A DNA stretch of 64,000 bases from IMCC45349 sp047219225 (GTDB lineage: Bacteria > Bacteroidota > Bacteroidia > Flavobacteriales > Flavobacteriaceae), in NCBI RefSeq assembly GCF_047219225.1, contig NZ_CP178208.1:1488001-1552000 (forward strand), given 5' to 3'. A model generated the notes under the pieces. The model saw only the letters and a program-made list of their open reading frames with translations. It ran no database searches and was not told where the DNA came from. This document shows positions 1-9,232 of the stretch, in pieces. The position numbers and the translations under genes were made by a program. Position 1 is the first letter of the stretch, and every line of letters starts with the position of its first letter.

Positions 1-1
1 A

Positions 2-256
2 AAAGGAATGCACTATTTTCCAAAGCCAGAAATTGGAGAATTTAAAATTGAAGCATACGACTTAACTGTCGGAGATAAAATTTTAGTAACAGGACCAACT
101 ACTGGAGCTAAAGAAGTACAGGTTGACGAAATGCTTGTAAACGATGAGAAGTTAACTAAAGCTTCAAAAGGAGATTCAGTAACAATTCCTTTAGGTTTTA
201 GAATTCGTCCTTCCGATAAATTGTACAAAATTGTCGAAAATAAAGTAGAAGCTTAA
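2..256 (+). CDS. U32 peptidase family protein (TrhP-like), C-terminal part only
   Basis: The reading frame is open to the left edge, so this is the last 84 codons of a longer gene; the ATG at 8 is probably internal (the frame reads KGMHYFPKPEIGEF). The preserved part is the small beta-barrel-like tail (GDKILVTGPTTGA, FRIRPSDKLYKI) found at the C-terminus of U32 family proteins, whose E. coli members TrhP/RlhA take part in RNA hydroxylation. The stop overlaps the next start by one base (TAATG), suggesting translational coupling with the ferredoxin, a plausible electron donor. The catalytic part is outside the window, so the assignment rests on the tail alone. Confidence 0.7.
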   Translation, partial: KGMHYFPKPEIGEFKIEAYDLTVGDKILVTGPTTGAKEVQVDEMLVNDEKLTKASKGDSVTIPLGFRIRPSDKLYKIVENKVEA

Positions 257-486
257 TGGTAATTATTACCTTACAACGCAACAAATGTATTGGATGTAAT
301 TATTGTGTAGAAATGGCTCCCGGTCAATTTCAAATGTCAAAAAAAGATGGGAAAACAGTATTATTACACTCAAAAGATAAAAAGGGTTTTTTTACTGTTA
401 AATCTAATGACGATATGATTTTTGAAGATTGTGATAATGCAGCAAAAGCGTGTCCAGTGAATATAATTAGTGTTAAACAAAACTAA
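256..486 (+). CDS. Small single-cluster ferredoxin
   Basis: A 76-residue ferredoxin. Cysteines 11, 14 and 17 form CxxCxxC, and Cys59 and Cys66 (the latter followed by Pro) supply the distal ligand, so one 4Fe-4S or 3Fe-4S cluster is expected. No signal peptide, so cytoplasmic. It overlaps the U32 gene by one base and is followed after 16 bases by a radical SAM gene, an arrangement that suggests it feeds electrons to one or both iron-sulfur-dependent enzymes. Which Cys is the fourth ligand and which cluster type is present cannot be read from sequence. Confidence 0.88.
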   Translation: MVIITLQRNKCIGCNYCVEMAPGQFQMSKKDGKTVLLHSKDKKGFFTVKSNDDMIFEDCDNAAKACPVNIISVKQN

Positions 487-502
487 TATCTATTTTAAAC
501 TA

Positions 503-1507
503 ATGGATGTATATAAGCTACTACAGCTAAATAGAAAAATCAAAAGCCATAGAATAAAATTCTTTGGACTTTGGTTTTTACATACATTCAAAAGACGTTA
601 TTTAGCGGTTAATCTTGACCCTGTAATGGCTTGTAATTTAAGGTGTAAAATGTGTTATTTCACTGATGCAGATTTTGTAAAAACCTTAAAAGGACAATTT
701 AAAAAAGAGGAGCTTGATAGAGTTGCAAACGTTATTTTTAAAAGAGCTCTAAAACTTCAAATAGGCTGTGGTACAGAGCCAACTTTATATAAAAACTTAG
801 AGCATATTGTTGCTTTAGGGAAACAATATAAAGTTCCATATATTTCTTTAACAACAAATGCCAATTTGCTTGATGAAGCAAAAATTGAATCATTAATTAA
901 AGCTGGATTAAATGAGTTTACAATCTCATTGCATGGTGTTACTAAAGAAAGCTATGAAGACTTTATGAAAAAGGCGAGCTATGAAAAATTTCAAAATGCA
1001 TTTAAAGCGTTTGCAAAATTAAAGCAACAGTACGATTTTAAAGTAAGAATAAACTATACATTCAATAAGGATAACTTTTATGAGTTAACTGAATTGTTTG
1101 CACATTTTGATGGTTCAAGTTTTGATATTTTACAAATTAGACCAATTAGAAAAATAGGGAACACTGAGTATAATGATTTTGATTTAGATGCAATTAGAGA
1201 TGATTATCCAAGTGTTTTAGAAACTATTAAAAACAATTGTAAAAAACACAATATAACAGTTTTGGCTTCAGATAGTATTCCTAAAACAAAAGATAGTAAT
1301 CAATCAAGTTTTATTTTCGATTATACATTTTGTTATGTGTCACCAAATAAATTTTGGAAACCTAACTTCAATTGGAAAGAAGAAAGCTTTGATGATTTTT
1401 CTAAAAAAATAAAATGGAGTAAACAACTTTGGTCAAATATTTTCAAGTCAAAAAAACAGCTTAAATCAATGAGTAACAGGCTTAATTACGAAATTGATTT
1501 TAATTAA
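503..1507 (+). CDS. Radical SAM protein of unknown substrate
   Basis: A 334-residue radical SAM enzyme. The cluster motif CNLRCKMC (Cys44, 48, 51) sits after a basic N-terminus; GCGTEPTLY and TTNANLL match the following strands of the SAM barrel. I chose ATG 503 (MDVYKLLQL) instead of the upstream ATG 470, which lies inside the ferredoxin gene. The C-terminus has one isolated Cys in FCYVSPNKFW and then a basic tail, so a full SPASM domain with extra clusters is not evident. It is probably co-transcribed with the U32 and ferredoxin genes. Substrate unknown; I see no peptide precursor next to it. Confidence 0.82.
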   Translation: MDVYKLLQLNRKIKSHRIKFFGLWFLHTFKRRYLAVNLDPVMACNLRCKMCYFTDADFVKTLKGQFKKEELDRVANVIFKRALKLQIGCGTEPTLYKNLEHIVALGKQYKVPYISLTTNANLLDEAKIESLIKAGLNEFTISLHGVTKESYEDFMKKASYEKFQNAFKAFAKLKQQYDFKVRINYTFNKDNFYELTELFAHFDGSSFDILQIRPIRKIGNTEYNDFDLDAIRDDYPSVLETIKNNCKKHNITVLASDSIPKTKDSNQSSFIFDYTFCYVSPNKFWKPNFNWKEESFDDFSKKIKWSKQLWSNIFKSKKQLKSMSNRLNYEIDFN

Positions 1508-1619
1508 TAGCTGCATTTTTTTAAGTCATTATAATAATCTTATCTTTACGTTTTAAAATCAATTATAAACTTTCATTCGTAATAACTTAGTTATTAGCGA
1601 ATTCAATATATATAAACAC

Positions 1620-2780
1620 ATGGCTTGTAACAGTTGTTCAACTGGTAAAGACGGTCAACCAAAAGGATGTAAAAGTAATGGCACCTGTGGTACTGATAGT
1701 TGTAACAAACTTACCGTTTTTGATTGGCTTTCTAATATGTCACTTCCTAATGGTATGACACCTTTTAATTGGGTGGAAGTACGTTTTAAAAATGGAAGAA
1801 AACATTATTATAAAAACACTGAAAATCTTACCTTAAGCATAGGAGATATCGTAGCTACTCAAGCAAAAACAGGGCACGATATTGGAATGGTTACACTTAC
1901 TGGAGAATTAGTAAGAGTACAAATGAAACGTAAAAAAATCTCGGAAAATGCTGAAGAGATTTATAAAATATATAGAAAAGCTTCACAAAAAGATATTGAT
2001 ATTTGGTCAGCTGCAAGAGATAAAGAAGAACCAATGAAAGTGAAAGCTAGACAATTTGCAATTGATTTAAAATTGCAAATGAAAATCTCTGATATTGAAT
2101 ATCAAGGAGATGCTAGTAAAGCAACATTTTACTATACTGCTGAAGAACGAGTAGACTTTAGAGAGTTAATTAAAGTTTTTGCAAAAGAGTTTAGAACAAG
2201 AATTGAAATGAAACAAGTTGGTTTTCGTCAAGAAGCAGCTAGACTTGGAGGTATTGGTTCTTGTGGTAGAGAGTTATGTTGTTCAACATGGTTAACCGAT
2301 TTTCGTTCAGTAAGTACATCAGCAGCACGATACCAGCAACTATCTCTTAACCCTCAAAAATTAGCTGGACAATGTGGTAAGTTAAAATGTTGTTTAAATT
2401 ATGAACTAGACACATATTTAGATGCCTTAAAAGCATTTCCAAAAACAGATGTAAAATTACAAACTCAAAAAGGAACTGCTGTTTGCCAAAAAACAGATAT
2501 TTTTAAAGGGTTTATGTGGTATGCTTATGAGGGAGAATGGATGAATTGGCATAAATTAACTACAACTCAAGCTAATGAAATTATAGCTTTAAACACTAAA
2601 AAGAAAAAAGTTTCTAGCCTTGAGGAATACGCCGAAGAGCTTATAGAAGATACTAAGACAGACTTTGAAAACGTTGTAGGTCAAGATAGTTTAACACGTT
2701 TCGATAGTCCAAAACGTAATAAAAAACGTAGAAATAATAGGAACCGTAAAAAAAGAAGACCTCAAAACAATGCAAAGTAA
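1620..2780 (+). CDS. ricT: PSP1 domain protein, RicT-like
   Basis: A 386-residue cytoplasmic protein with a Cys-rich N-terminus (seven Cys in the first 28 residues), then a PSP1 domain containing the diagnostic pairs CGRELCCSTWL and CGKLKCCLNYE, and a very basic Asn/Arg/Lys-rich tail. In Bacillus, RicT (YaaT) works with RicA and RicF as an iron-sulfur complex affecting RNA processing; Bacteroidota keep RicT alone, so its role here is uncertain. The extra N-terminal cysteines may bind metal. The last 11 bases overlap gldH, and the order ricT-gldH-PBP1A is one I recognise from flavobacteria. Identity is sure, function is not. Confidence 0.85.
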   Translation: MACNSCSTGKDGQPKGCKSNGTCGTDSCNKLTVFDWLSNMSLPNGMTPFNWVEVRFKNGRKHYYKNTENLTLSIGDIVATQAKTGHDIGMVTLTGELVRVQMKRKKISENAEEIYKIYRKASQKDIDIWSAARDKEEPMKVKARQFAIDLKLQMKISDIEYQGDASKATFYYTAEERVDFRELIKVFAKEFRTRIEMKQVGFRQEAARLGGIGSCGRELCCSTWLTDFRSVSTSAARYQQLSLNPQKLAGQCGKLKCCLNYELDTYLDALKAFPKTDVKLQTQKGTAVCQKTDIFKGFMWYAYEGEWMNWHKLTTTQANEIIALNTKKKKVSSLEEYAEELIEDTKTDFENVVGQDSLTRFDSPKRNKKRRNNRNRKKRRPQNNAK

Positions 2781-3267
2781 AATAGGTTGGCTTGTAATTT
2801 GTCTATTAGTTTTAGTAATGTCCTGTGACTCTAAACAAGTATTTGATGAGTATAAATCTGTTCCTAACCAATGGCAAAAGGATGCAGTAATTGAATTTAA
2901 TTTTTTGGCTCCAGACACCATTAATCCTTACAATTTATTTGTGAACCTTAGAAACACTAACGATTATAAGTTTAGTAATTTGTTTTTAATAGTTGAAATG
3001 GATTATCCTAATGGAAAAGTAACAAAAGACACGTTAGAGTATATTATGGCTAAACCATCTGGTGAATTACTAGGAGAAGGGTTTACTGATGTTAAAGAAA
3101 ATAAATTGTGGTTTAAAGGGTATGATAAACCTTTTACTTTTTCTGAAAATGGTGAGTATAACGTAGCAATTCAACACGCTATGAGAGCTAATGGAGATGT
3201 TAAAGGTGTTAGTCAGTTACAAGGTGTTACAGACATTGGATTTAGAATTGAAAACACTCAAGAATAG
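2770..3267 (+). CDS. gldH: Gliding motility lipoprotein GldH
   Basis: A 165-residue lipoprotein. A hydrophobic segment ends in the lipobox LVMSC (Cys19), so the mature protein is acylated and held in an envelope membrane. The rest matches GldH (QWQKDAVIEFNF, NPYNLFVNLRN, GVTDIGFRIE). GldH is needed for gliding and stability of the type IX secretion/gliding machinery in Flavobacterium johnsoniae. The start overlaps ricT by 11 bases and a PBP1A gene follows after 6 bases, indicating one transcript. Its presence agrees with the three proteins with T9SS sorting tails in this window. Confidence 0.9.
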   Translation: MQSKIGWLVICLLVLVMSCDSKQVFDEYKSVPNQWQKDAVIEFNFLAPDTINPYNLFVNLRNTNDYKFSNLFLIVEMDYPNGKVTKDTLEYIMAKPSGELLGEGFTDVKENKLWFKGYDKPFTFSENGEYNVAIQHAMRANGDVKGVSQLQGVTDIGFRIENTQE

Positions 3268-3273
3268 TAGTAT

Positions 3274-5625
3274 ATGGCAACTAAAAAGAAAACAACTAAA
3301 AAAGCAGCAATTTTAGATTTTTCAAAATACATTCGTTGGTTTTGGATAGTTTTTTTAGGTGGTATTTTTGCAGTAATTTTTGTATTTCTTTTAGCGTCTT
3401 GGGGCGCTTTAGGTGAAATGCCTGACCATACAGCTCTTGAAAATCCAAGAACAAACTTAGCAACAGAAATTATTTCTTCTGACGGAAAAACCCTTGGTAA
3501 ATTTTATTTTAACGATAATAGAACTCCAGTTGGATATAATGAGTTACCACAACATTTAGTTGATGCCCTTATTGCTACAGAAGATGCACGTTATTACGAC
3601 CATTCAGGTATTGATGCTAGAGGTACATTAAGAGCAATTGTAAAAATGGGTCAAGGTGGTGGCGCAAGTACCATTTCACAGCAACTAGCTAAACAATTGT
3701 TTCATGGAGAAGGTTCAAAAAACACAACAGGAAGAATTGCTCAAAAAATTAAAGAATGGGTAATAGCTATTCGTTTAGAACGCCAATACACTAAAGAAGA
3801 AATTATTGCACAATATTTCAATATTTATGATTTTGGTAATAATGCAGATGGCATACGTAGTGCATCACGTATTTATTTTGGAAAAGAACCAAGAGATCTA
3901 GATTTAAAAGAATCAGCTATGTTGGTTGGGATGTTTAAAAATTCATCATTATACAATCCAAGACGTAACCCAGAAGGAGTTACAAACAGAAGGAATGTGG
4001 TATTGGCTCAAATGTATAAATATGATTATATAACTGAAGTTGTTAAAGATTCTCTTCAAAAAACAGATTTAGATTTAAACTACACACCAGAGTCACATCG
4101 TGAAGGTATTGCTACATATTTTAGAGAGTATCTTAGAGGTTTTATGAAAAAGTGGGTAAATGATGATGCTAACAGAAAACCTAATGGAGAAAAGTATAAT
4201 ATCTATAAAGATGGTTTAAAGATTTATACAACCATTGATTCTAGAATGCAAGCTTATGCAGAAGATGCAGTAACAAAGCATATGCCAAGGTTACAAGCAG
4301 AATTTTTTCATCAAAACACACCAGATCGTAATCCAACTGCACCTTTTCTTGAGTTAGATAGAAAAGAGATTGAAAGCTTAATGCGTCGTGGAATGAAGCG
4401 TTCTGAGCGTTGGCGTAAAATGAAATATGACTTAAAAAAGTCTGATGAAGAAATTATAGAGTCTTTCAATAAGCCTATAAAAATGAGTATTTTCTCTTGG
4501 ACTGCAGAGAATAATGAAATTGATACTATAATGACTCCTATGGATTCTATGCGTTATTATAAGTCGTTTTTGCGACCAGCAATGATGTCTATGGACCCAT
4601 TAACAGGTCATGTGAAAGCTTGGGTTGGAGGGATGAATTACAAGCACTTCCAATACGATATGGTTAAACAAGGAAAGCGTCAAATAGGCTCTACATTTAA
4701 GCCATTTGTTTATGCCACAGCTATTGATCAATTACATTTATCACCTTGTGATACTTTACCAAGGTCTCAAATTACTATTGAAGCTAATAAATATGGAAAT
4801 CCAGAGCCTTGGTCTCCAAGAAATGATGATGGAAATTATTCGGGTTATATGACATTAGAATCTGCATTAGCTAGTTCAGTAAATACGGTTACAGCGAGAT
4901 TAATGGATAGGACTGGTCCACAACCTGTTGTAGATTTAGCAAATAAATTAGGAGTAGAGCAAGATATTCTTGCTGTACCATCAATTGCTTTAGGTACACC
5001 AGATATTAGTGTATATGAAATGGTCGCTGCATATTCAACATTTGCAAATAAAGGAGTCTATACAAGACCAGTAATGATAACTAGCATTGAAGATAAAAAT
5101 GGAACCATTTTATATCAATTCACTCCAGAAACTAAAGATGTATTGAGTGAAGAGGCAGCTTATGTAACTGTTAAGTTAATGGAAGGTGTAACGCAGTATG
5201 GTTCTGGAGCACGTTTAAGAACAGTAGGTGCAGATAAATATAGAGCAGACTATCGCGAAATAATTACTGGTTATCCATATCAATTTAAAAACCCAATAGC
5301 AGGAAAAACAGGAACTACACAAAACCAAAGTGATGGTTGGTTTATGGGAATGGTGCCTAACCTTGTAACTGGAGTTTGGGTTGGTGGAGAAGATCGTGCA
5401 ACACACTTTAAAAGTATTACCTATGGACAAGGTGCAGCTATGGCATTGCCTATTTGGGCAAATTATATGCGTAGTTGCTATGAAAATGAGGAATTAAATA
5501 TTTCTAAAGAAGAGTTCGAAGTACCAGAAGAACTCTCAATAGAAGTTGACTGTACAAAGTACTTAGAAGATAACAAGAAAGGACTTGAAAACGATCAAGG
5601 AGACGAACCCGAAATAGATTTTTAA
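3274..5625 (+). CDS. Bifunctional penicillin-binding protein 1A
   Basis: A 783-residue class A PBP. A single membrane anchor (about residues 20-42) is followed by the GT51 glycosyltransferase (catalytic Glu103 in ATEDARYYDHSG; ISQQLAKQLF) and a transpeptidase domain with STFK (Ser473, Lys476), SVN (535-537) and KTG (678-680). It polymerises and cross-links peptidoglycan in the periplasm. Length is normal for Bacteroidota. It is the last gene of the ricT-gldH unit and is followed directly by a strong terminator hairpin. The C-terminal tail is acidic. Confidence 0.95.
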   Translation: MATKKKTTKKAAILDFSKYIRWFWIVFLGGIFAVIFVFLLASWGALGEMPDHTALENPRTNLATEIISSDGKTLGKFYFNDNRTPVGYNELPQHLVDALIATEDARYYDHSGIDARGTLRAIVKMGQGGGASTISQQLAKQLFHGEGSKNTTGRIAQKIKEWVIAIRLERQYTKEEIIAQYFNIYDFGNNADGIRSASRIYFGKEPRDLDLKESAMLVGMFKNSSLYNPRRNPEGVTNRRNVVLAQMYKYDYITEVVKDSLQKTDLDLNYTPESHREGIATYFREYLRGFMKKWVNDDANRKPNGEKYNIYKDGLKIYTTIDSRMQAYAEDAVTKHMPRLQAEFFHQNTPDRNPTAPFLELDRKEIESLMRRGMKRSERWRKMKYDLKKSDEEIIESFNKPIKMSIFSWTAENNEIDTIMTPMDSMRYYKSFLRPAMMSMDPLTGHVKAWVGGMNYKHFQYDMVKQGKRQIGSTFKPFVYATAIDQLHLSPCDTLPRSQITIEANKYGNPEPWSPRNDDGNYSGYMTLESALASSVNTVTARLMDRTGPQPVVDLANKLGVEQDILAVPSIALGTPDISVYEMVAAYSTFANKGVYTRPVMITSIEDKNGTILYQFTPETKDVLSEEAAYVTVKLMEGVTQYGSGARLRTVGADKYRADYREIITGYPYQFKNPIAGKTGTTQNQSDGWFMGMVPNLVTGVWVGGEDRATHFKSITYGQGAAMALPIWANYMRSCYENEELNISKEEFEVPEELSIEVDCTKYLEDNKKGLENDQGDEPEIDF

Positions 5626-5631
5626 AAACAT

Positions 5632-5659
5632 AAGCCATTCTTTTTAGAATGGCTTTTTT
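5632..5659 (+). terminator. Rho-independent terminator after PBP1A
   Basis: A perfect 9-bp stem, AAGCCATTC paired with GAATGGCTT, with a six-base loop and a following run of T. It lies seven bases past the PBP1A stop and before the CoA-transferase genes, so it ends the ricT-gldH-PBP1A transcript. Confidence 0.88.
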
Positions 5660-5693
5660 ATTTTGTAAATTTCTGTCATCAAAAATTATAGTA

Positions 5694-6395
5694 ATGATTA
5701 ATAAAAAAGTAGATAATGTACAAGCTGCATTAGAAGGTGTAAAGGACAACATGACACTTATGTTAGGTGGTTTTGGCTTGTGTGGTATTCCAGAAAATGC
5801 AATAGCAGAATTGGTAAAGCTTAATGTTAGTGGACTTACGTGTATTTCTAATAATGCAGGCGTTGACAATTTTGGCTTAGGTTTGCTACTTCAAAAGCAT
5901 CAAATAAAAAAAATGGTCTCATCTTATGTGGGTGAAAATGACGAATTTGAAAGACAAATGCTTTCAGGTGAATTGGATGTTGAGTTAATACCACAAGGTA
6001 CGCTTGCTGAACGTTGTAGAGCTGCACAAGCAGGTTTTCCAGCTATATACACACCAGCAGGTTATGGAACTGAAGTGGCTGAAGGTAAAGAAACTAGAGA
6101 GTTTGATGGTAAAATGTATGTGTTAGAGCATGCTTTTAAATCGGATTTTGCATTTGTAAAAGCTTGGAAAGGTGATGCAGCTGGTAACTTAATATTTAAA
6201 GGAACTTCAAGAAATTTTAATCCAAATATGTGTGGTGCAGCAAAAATTACAGTTGCTGAGGTTGAAGAATTAGTGCCAGTTGGAACACTAGACCCAAATC
6301 AAATACATATTCCTGGAATATTTGTACAACGCATTTTTCAAGGAGAGGTTTATGAAAAGAGAATTGAACAACGAACTGTAAGACAAAGAAATTAA
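5694..6395 (+). CDS. scoA: 3-oxoacid CoA-transferase subunit A
   Basis: The 233-residue alpha subunit of a succinyl-CoA:3-ketoacid (or acetate/acetoacetate) CoA-transferase. The N-terminal GGFGLCGIPENAI and internal FVKAWKGDAAGNL are family signatures. ATG 5694 gives the usual length; the in-frame ATG at 5649 lies inside the preceding terminator and adds a spurious extension. Subunit B starts three bases after the stop. The pair activates acetoacetate or related acids using succinyl-CoA in the cytoplasm. Exact acyl specificity cannot be read from the sequence. Confidence 0.92.
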   Translation: MINKKVDNVQAALEGVKDNMTLMLGGFGLCGIPENAIAELVKLNVSGLTCISNNAGVDNFGLGLLLQKHQIKKMVSSYVGENDEFERQMLSGELDVELIPQGTLAERCRAAQAGFPAIYTPAGYGTEVAEGKETREFDGKMYVLEHAFKSDFAFVKAWKGDAAGNLIFKGTSRNFNPNMCGAAKITVAEVEELVPVGTLDPNQIHIPGIFVQRIFQGEVYEKRIEQRTVRQRN

Positions 6396-6398
6396 GAC

Positions 6399-7052
6399 AT
6401 GTTAGATAAAAACGGAATAGCAAAAAGAATAGCAGAAGAAGTACAAGATGGCTATTATGTAAATCTAGGAATTGGAATACCTACACTAGTAGCAAACTTT
6501 GTTAGAGAGGATATTGATGTTGAGTTTCAAAGTGAAAATGGCGTATTAGGAATGGGACCTTTCCCTTTTGAAGGTGAAGAAGATGCGGATATAATAAATG
6601 CAGGGAAACAAACCATTACAACACTTGATGGCGCTAGTTTCTTTGATTCAGCAACTAGTTTTTCAATGATTAGAGGGCAACATGTACATTTAACGATATT
6701 AGGAGCTATGGAGGTAGCAGAAAATGGTGACATTGCTAATTGGAAAATTCCTGGACGAATGGTGAAAGGAATGGGTGGCGCAATGGATTTAGTAGCAAGC
6801 GCCGAAAATATTATTGTTGCCATGATGCACACTAATAAAAGAGGTGAATCTAAATTACTTAAAAAATGCTCTTTGCCATTAACAGGAGTAGGCTGCGTAA
6901 AAAAGATAGTAACTAATTTGGCAGTATTAGAGGTTACAGAAAATGGTTTTAAGTTATTAGAACGTGCTCCAGGAGTGTCAGTTGAAGATATAAAAAATGC
7001 AACCGAAGGTGCTCTAATTGTAGAAGGAGATATTCCAGAAATGAATATTTAA
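6399..7052 (+). CDS. scoB: 3-oxoacid CoA-transferase subunit B
   Basis: The 217-residue beta subunit. The catalytic glutamate is in FQSENGVLG, and GIGIPTLVA and KGMGGAMDLV are typical of the family. It is paired with subunit A across a three-base gap, so both make one heteromeric enzyme for CoA transfer in ketone body or branched-chain degradation. A long AT-rich hairpin follows 28 bases after the stop. Confidence 0.93.
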   Translation: MLDKNGIAKRIAEEVQDGYYVNLGIGIPTLVANFVREDIDVEFQSENGVLGMGPFPFEGEEDADIINAGKQTITTLDGASFFDSATSFSMIRGQHVHLTILGAMEVAENGDIANWKIPGRMVKGMGGAMDLVASAENIIVAMMHTNKRGESKLLKKCSLPLTGVGCVKKIVTNLAVLEVTENGFKLLERAPGVSVEDIKNATEGALIVEGDIPEMNI

Positions 7053-7080
7053 GAAGTAATATTTCCTTTTAAATAATATT

Positions 7081-7127
7081 AAAAAATCGACGAAATGTTA
7101 AAATTTAATGTATTTCATCGATTTTTT
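7081..7127. terminator. Long bidirectional terminator-like hairpin
   Basis: A 16-bp stem with one mismatch: AAAAAATCGACGAAAT at 7081-7096 pairs with ATTTCATCGATTTTTT at 7112-7127 around a 15-base AT-rich loop. The T run in the right arm serves as the U tract for the CoA-transferase transcript, and the A run in the left arm does the same for the other strand. The right arm resembles the tandem repeat at 13514-13553. Confidence 0.75.
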
Positions 7128-7294
7128 ATGCTTTTAAACTGATTGTTTAATTTTTTTGTCCCATATTCGTAATCCCAAATCACAATAAAGTTTAATAAAA
7201 AGATTCCCAAATCTACCATAAACTTAACTTATGAATGCTAACCCAAATCTACCTGAACCTACTTATAGATTTCAAAGAATATTCATGAGTATTC

Positions 7295-7330
7295 AAAACA
7301 CTATAAGGCTCTTTAAGAGCTTTGTGTTTT
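7295..7330. terminator. Terminator-like hairpin facing the ABC gene
   Basis: AAAACAC (7295-7301) pairs with GTGTTTT (7324-7330) around an inner stem GCTCT/AGAGC. It lies 20 bases beyond the end of the minus-strand ABC gene, which it probably terminates; the T run works in both directions. The rest of 7131-7294 is AT-rich with no gene that I can see. Confidence 0.6.
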
Positions 7331-7350
7331 TAACAAAAAAGCTATTGATG

Positions 7351-9042
7351 CTATAATCCTTTTGGAATGGCATCAATTAATTTTTGTGTATAAGGTTTTT
7401 TAGGATTCTTATATATATCATCAGCGTCACCAAATTCCTCAATTTTCCCTTTGTTCATAACTAGAAGCTGATCAGACATATATTTAACAACGGCTAAATC
7501 ATGTGAAATGAAAATATAGGTAAACCCAAATTTTTGTTTCAATTCGTTTAATAAATTTAAGACTTGTGCTTGTACTGATATATCTAATGCTGAAACTGAC
7601 TCGTCGCAGACTATTAATTTAGGCTGTAAAGCAATAGTTCTGGCTATACCAACCCTTTGTCTCTGACCTCCAGAGAACTCATGAGGATACCTATTAAAGT
7701 GTTCTTCAGGTAATCCTACGCGTTTTAAAATCTCAATTGTTTTATCTTTTCTTTCTTTATCAGAAGTATATAAATTATGTACTTTCATAGGTTCCATAAT
7801 AGCTTCTCCAATTGGAATTCTAGGATTTAAAGAAGAGTAAGGGTCTTGAAAAATAATTTGAATATCTTTCCTTAAAGCTCTAATGCTATTTTTGGGTAAA
7901 TTAGTTATATCACTTCCTTTGTAAATGATACTTCCAGCTGTTGCTTTATCCAGTTGAAGAATAGCATTTCCCAAAGTAGATTTTCCACAGCCAGATTCTC
8001 CTACTAAGCCTAATGTTTCTCCTTCATATAGTTTAAAACTAACATCATTAACAGCTTTAAATTCAGCATTTTTTCCTAAAAAGCCAGTTTTTGTTATATA
8101 TGTTTTTTCTAAATTATTAATTTCTAAAAGTGGAGGTTTACTATATATAGCTTTATGTTGCTTTTTTCTATCTGTTTCAGTTATTATTGAGTTAGAAACA
8201 GTATCAGTCATAAAATCAGATATGGTTGGGAGCTGTTTTAATCTTACATCTAATGAAGGTTTAGAGTTTAATAAGGCTTTTGTATAATTATGTTTTGGAG
8301 TGTTGAAAACAGAGTTTACGTCACCTTTCTCAACTATTTTACCTTTATACATTACTACAACTTTATCTGCAATTTCAGAAACTAATGATAAGTCATGACT
8401 AATAAAGATGATGCTCATTTTATTTTCAGCTTGCAGTTCCTTTAGTAGTTTTATAATATCTTTTTGGACAGTAACATCTAATGCAGTTGTTGGCTCATCT
8501 GCAATTAATACTTGAGGTTTACATGCAATAGCCATAGCAATCATAATGCGTTGCTTTTGACCACCAGATATTTCATGTGGATATTTATTATATGTAGCTT
8601 CAGGTAATGGCAGTTTTACTTTTTCAAAAAGAGATAACACCTCTTCTTTTGCTTTGTTATTGGTGAGCTTATTATGTTGAGTTAATATTTCTAAAACTTG
8701 CTTTCCACAAGTCATTGATGGATTTAAAGAACTCATAGGTTCTTGAAAAATCATGCTTATTTTTTCACCTCTAATTGATTGAAATTCTAAAGGATTTATA
8801 GAAGTTAGTTCCTTATCGTTAAAAGAAATACTTCCAGATGTTATTTTGCTTATTTTTTTAGGAAGAAGCCTCAAAATTGCAAGTGAAGAAACAGATTTAC
8901 CACTCCCAGATTCCCCTACAATACCTAAAATTTCATTTTCATGTAGTTTATACGAAACAGAATGAATTACATCATGAAATGTATTGCTTTTTTTAAATGC
9001 AATCGATAAATCTTTAATATTTAAAATCAAATTTTTCTTCAT
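7351..9042 (-). CDS. Double-ATPase ABC transporter protein (peptide/opine type)
   Basis: A 563-residue protein made of two complete ABC ATPase domains, like fused DppD and DppF. The first has Walker A GESGSGKS (residues 43-50), signature ISGGQKQR and Walker B VLIADEPTT; the second has GESGCGKST, FSGGQRQR and LIVCDESVSALD. Such proteins power import of di/oligopeptides or glutathione-like substrates. The gene is alone: no permease or binding protein is adjacent, so its membrane partners must be elsewhere. Walker B of the second half reads DES instead of DEP, a common variant in this subfamily that keeps the catalytic Glu. Confidence 0.9.
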   Translation of the reverse strand: MKKNLILNIKDLSIAFKKSNTFHDVIHSVSYKLHENEILGIVGESGSGKSVSSLAILRLLPKKISKITSGSISFNDKELTSINPLEFQSIRGEKISMIFQEPMSSLNPSMTCGKQVLEILTQHNKLTNNKAKEEVLSLFEKVKLPLPEATYNKYPHEISGGQKQRIMIAMAIACKPQVLIADEPTTALDVTVQKDIIKLLKELQAENKMSIIFISHDLSLVSEIADKVVVMYKGKIVEKGDVNSVFNTPKHNYTKALLNSKPSLDVRLKQLPTISDFMTDTVSNSIITETDRKKQHKAIYSKPPLLEINNLEKTYITKTGFLGKNAEFKAVNDVSFKLYEGETLGLVGESGCGKSTLGNAILQLDKATAGSIIYKGSDITNLPKNSIRALRKDIQIIFQDPYSSLNPRIPIGEAIMEPMKVHNLYTSDKERKDKTIEILKRVGLPEEHFNRYPHEFSGGQRQRVGIARTIALQPKLIVCDESVSALDISVQAQVLNLLNELKQKFGFTYIFISHDLAVVKYMSDQLLVMNKGKIEEFGDADDIYKNPKKPYTQKLIDAIPKGL

Positions 9043-9127
9043 AATTAAAAATAAGAATTTTCTTTCTTTAGAATTACGGTAAAACCATAAAAAATTTAAA
9101 AATTATTAACAATTAGGCTATTTTCTT

Positions 9128-9156
9128 TTTGTATTAATAAAAAAATAATATTTTCA
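9128..9156 (+). promoter_or_regulatory. Possible promoter of the reprolysin-like protease gene
   Basis: TTTG at 9128-9131, a 17-base spacer and TATTTTCA at 9149-9156 resemble the Bacteroidota pattern TTG...TAnnTTTG, with the last two bases of the second box deviating. It would leave a leader of about 70 bases. Weak. Confidence 0.3.
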
Positions 9157-9232
9157 TTGAATAATTATCAACTAAACTGCGCTTCCCTTAGCAAATTAGT
9201 AACTTATTTATTAACCAATACCAAACACACGT

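Noticed and set aside
5649..5693. Longer form of the CoA-transferase A subunit
   Set aside because: The upstream ATG is inside the right arm of the PBP1A terminator and the extension is not family-like.
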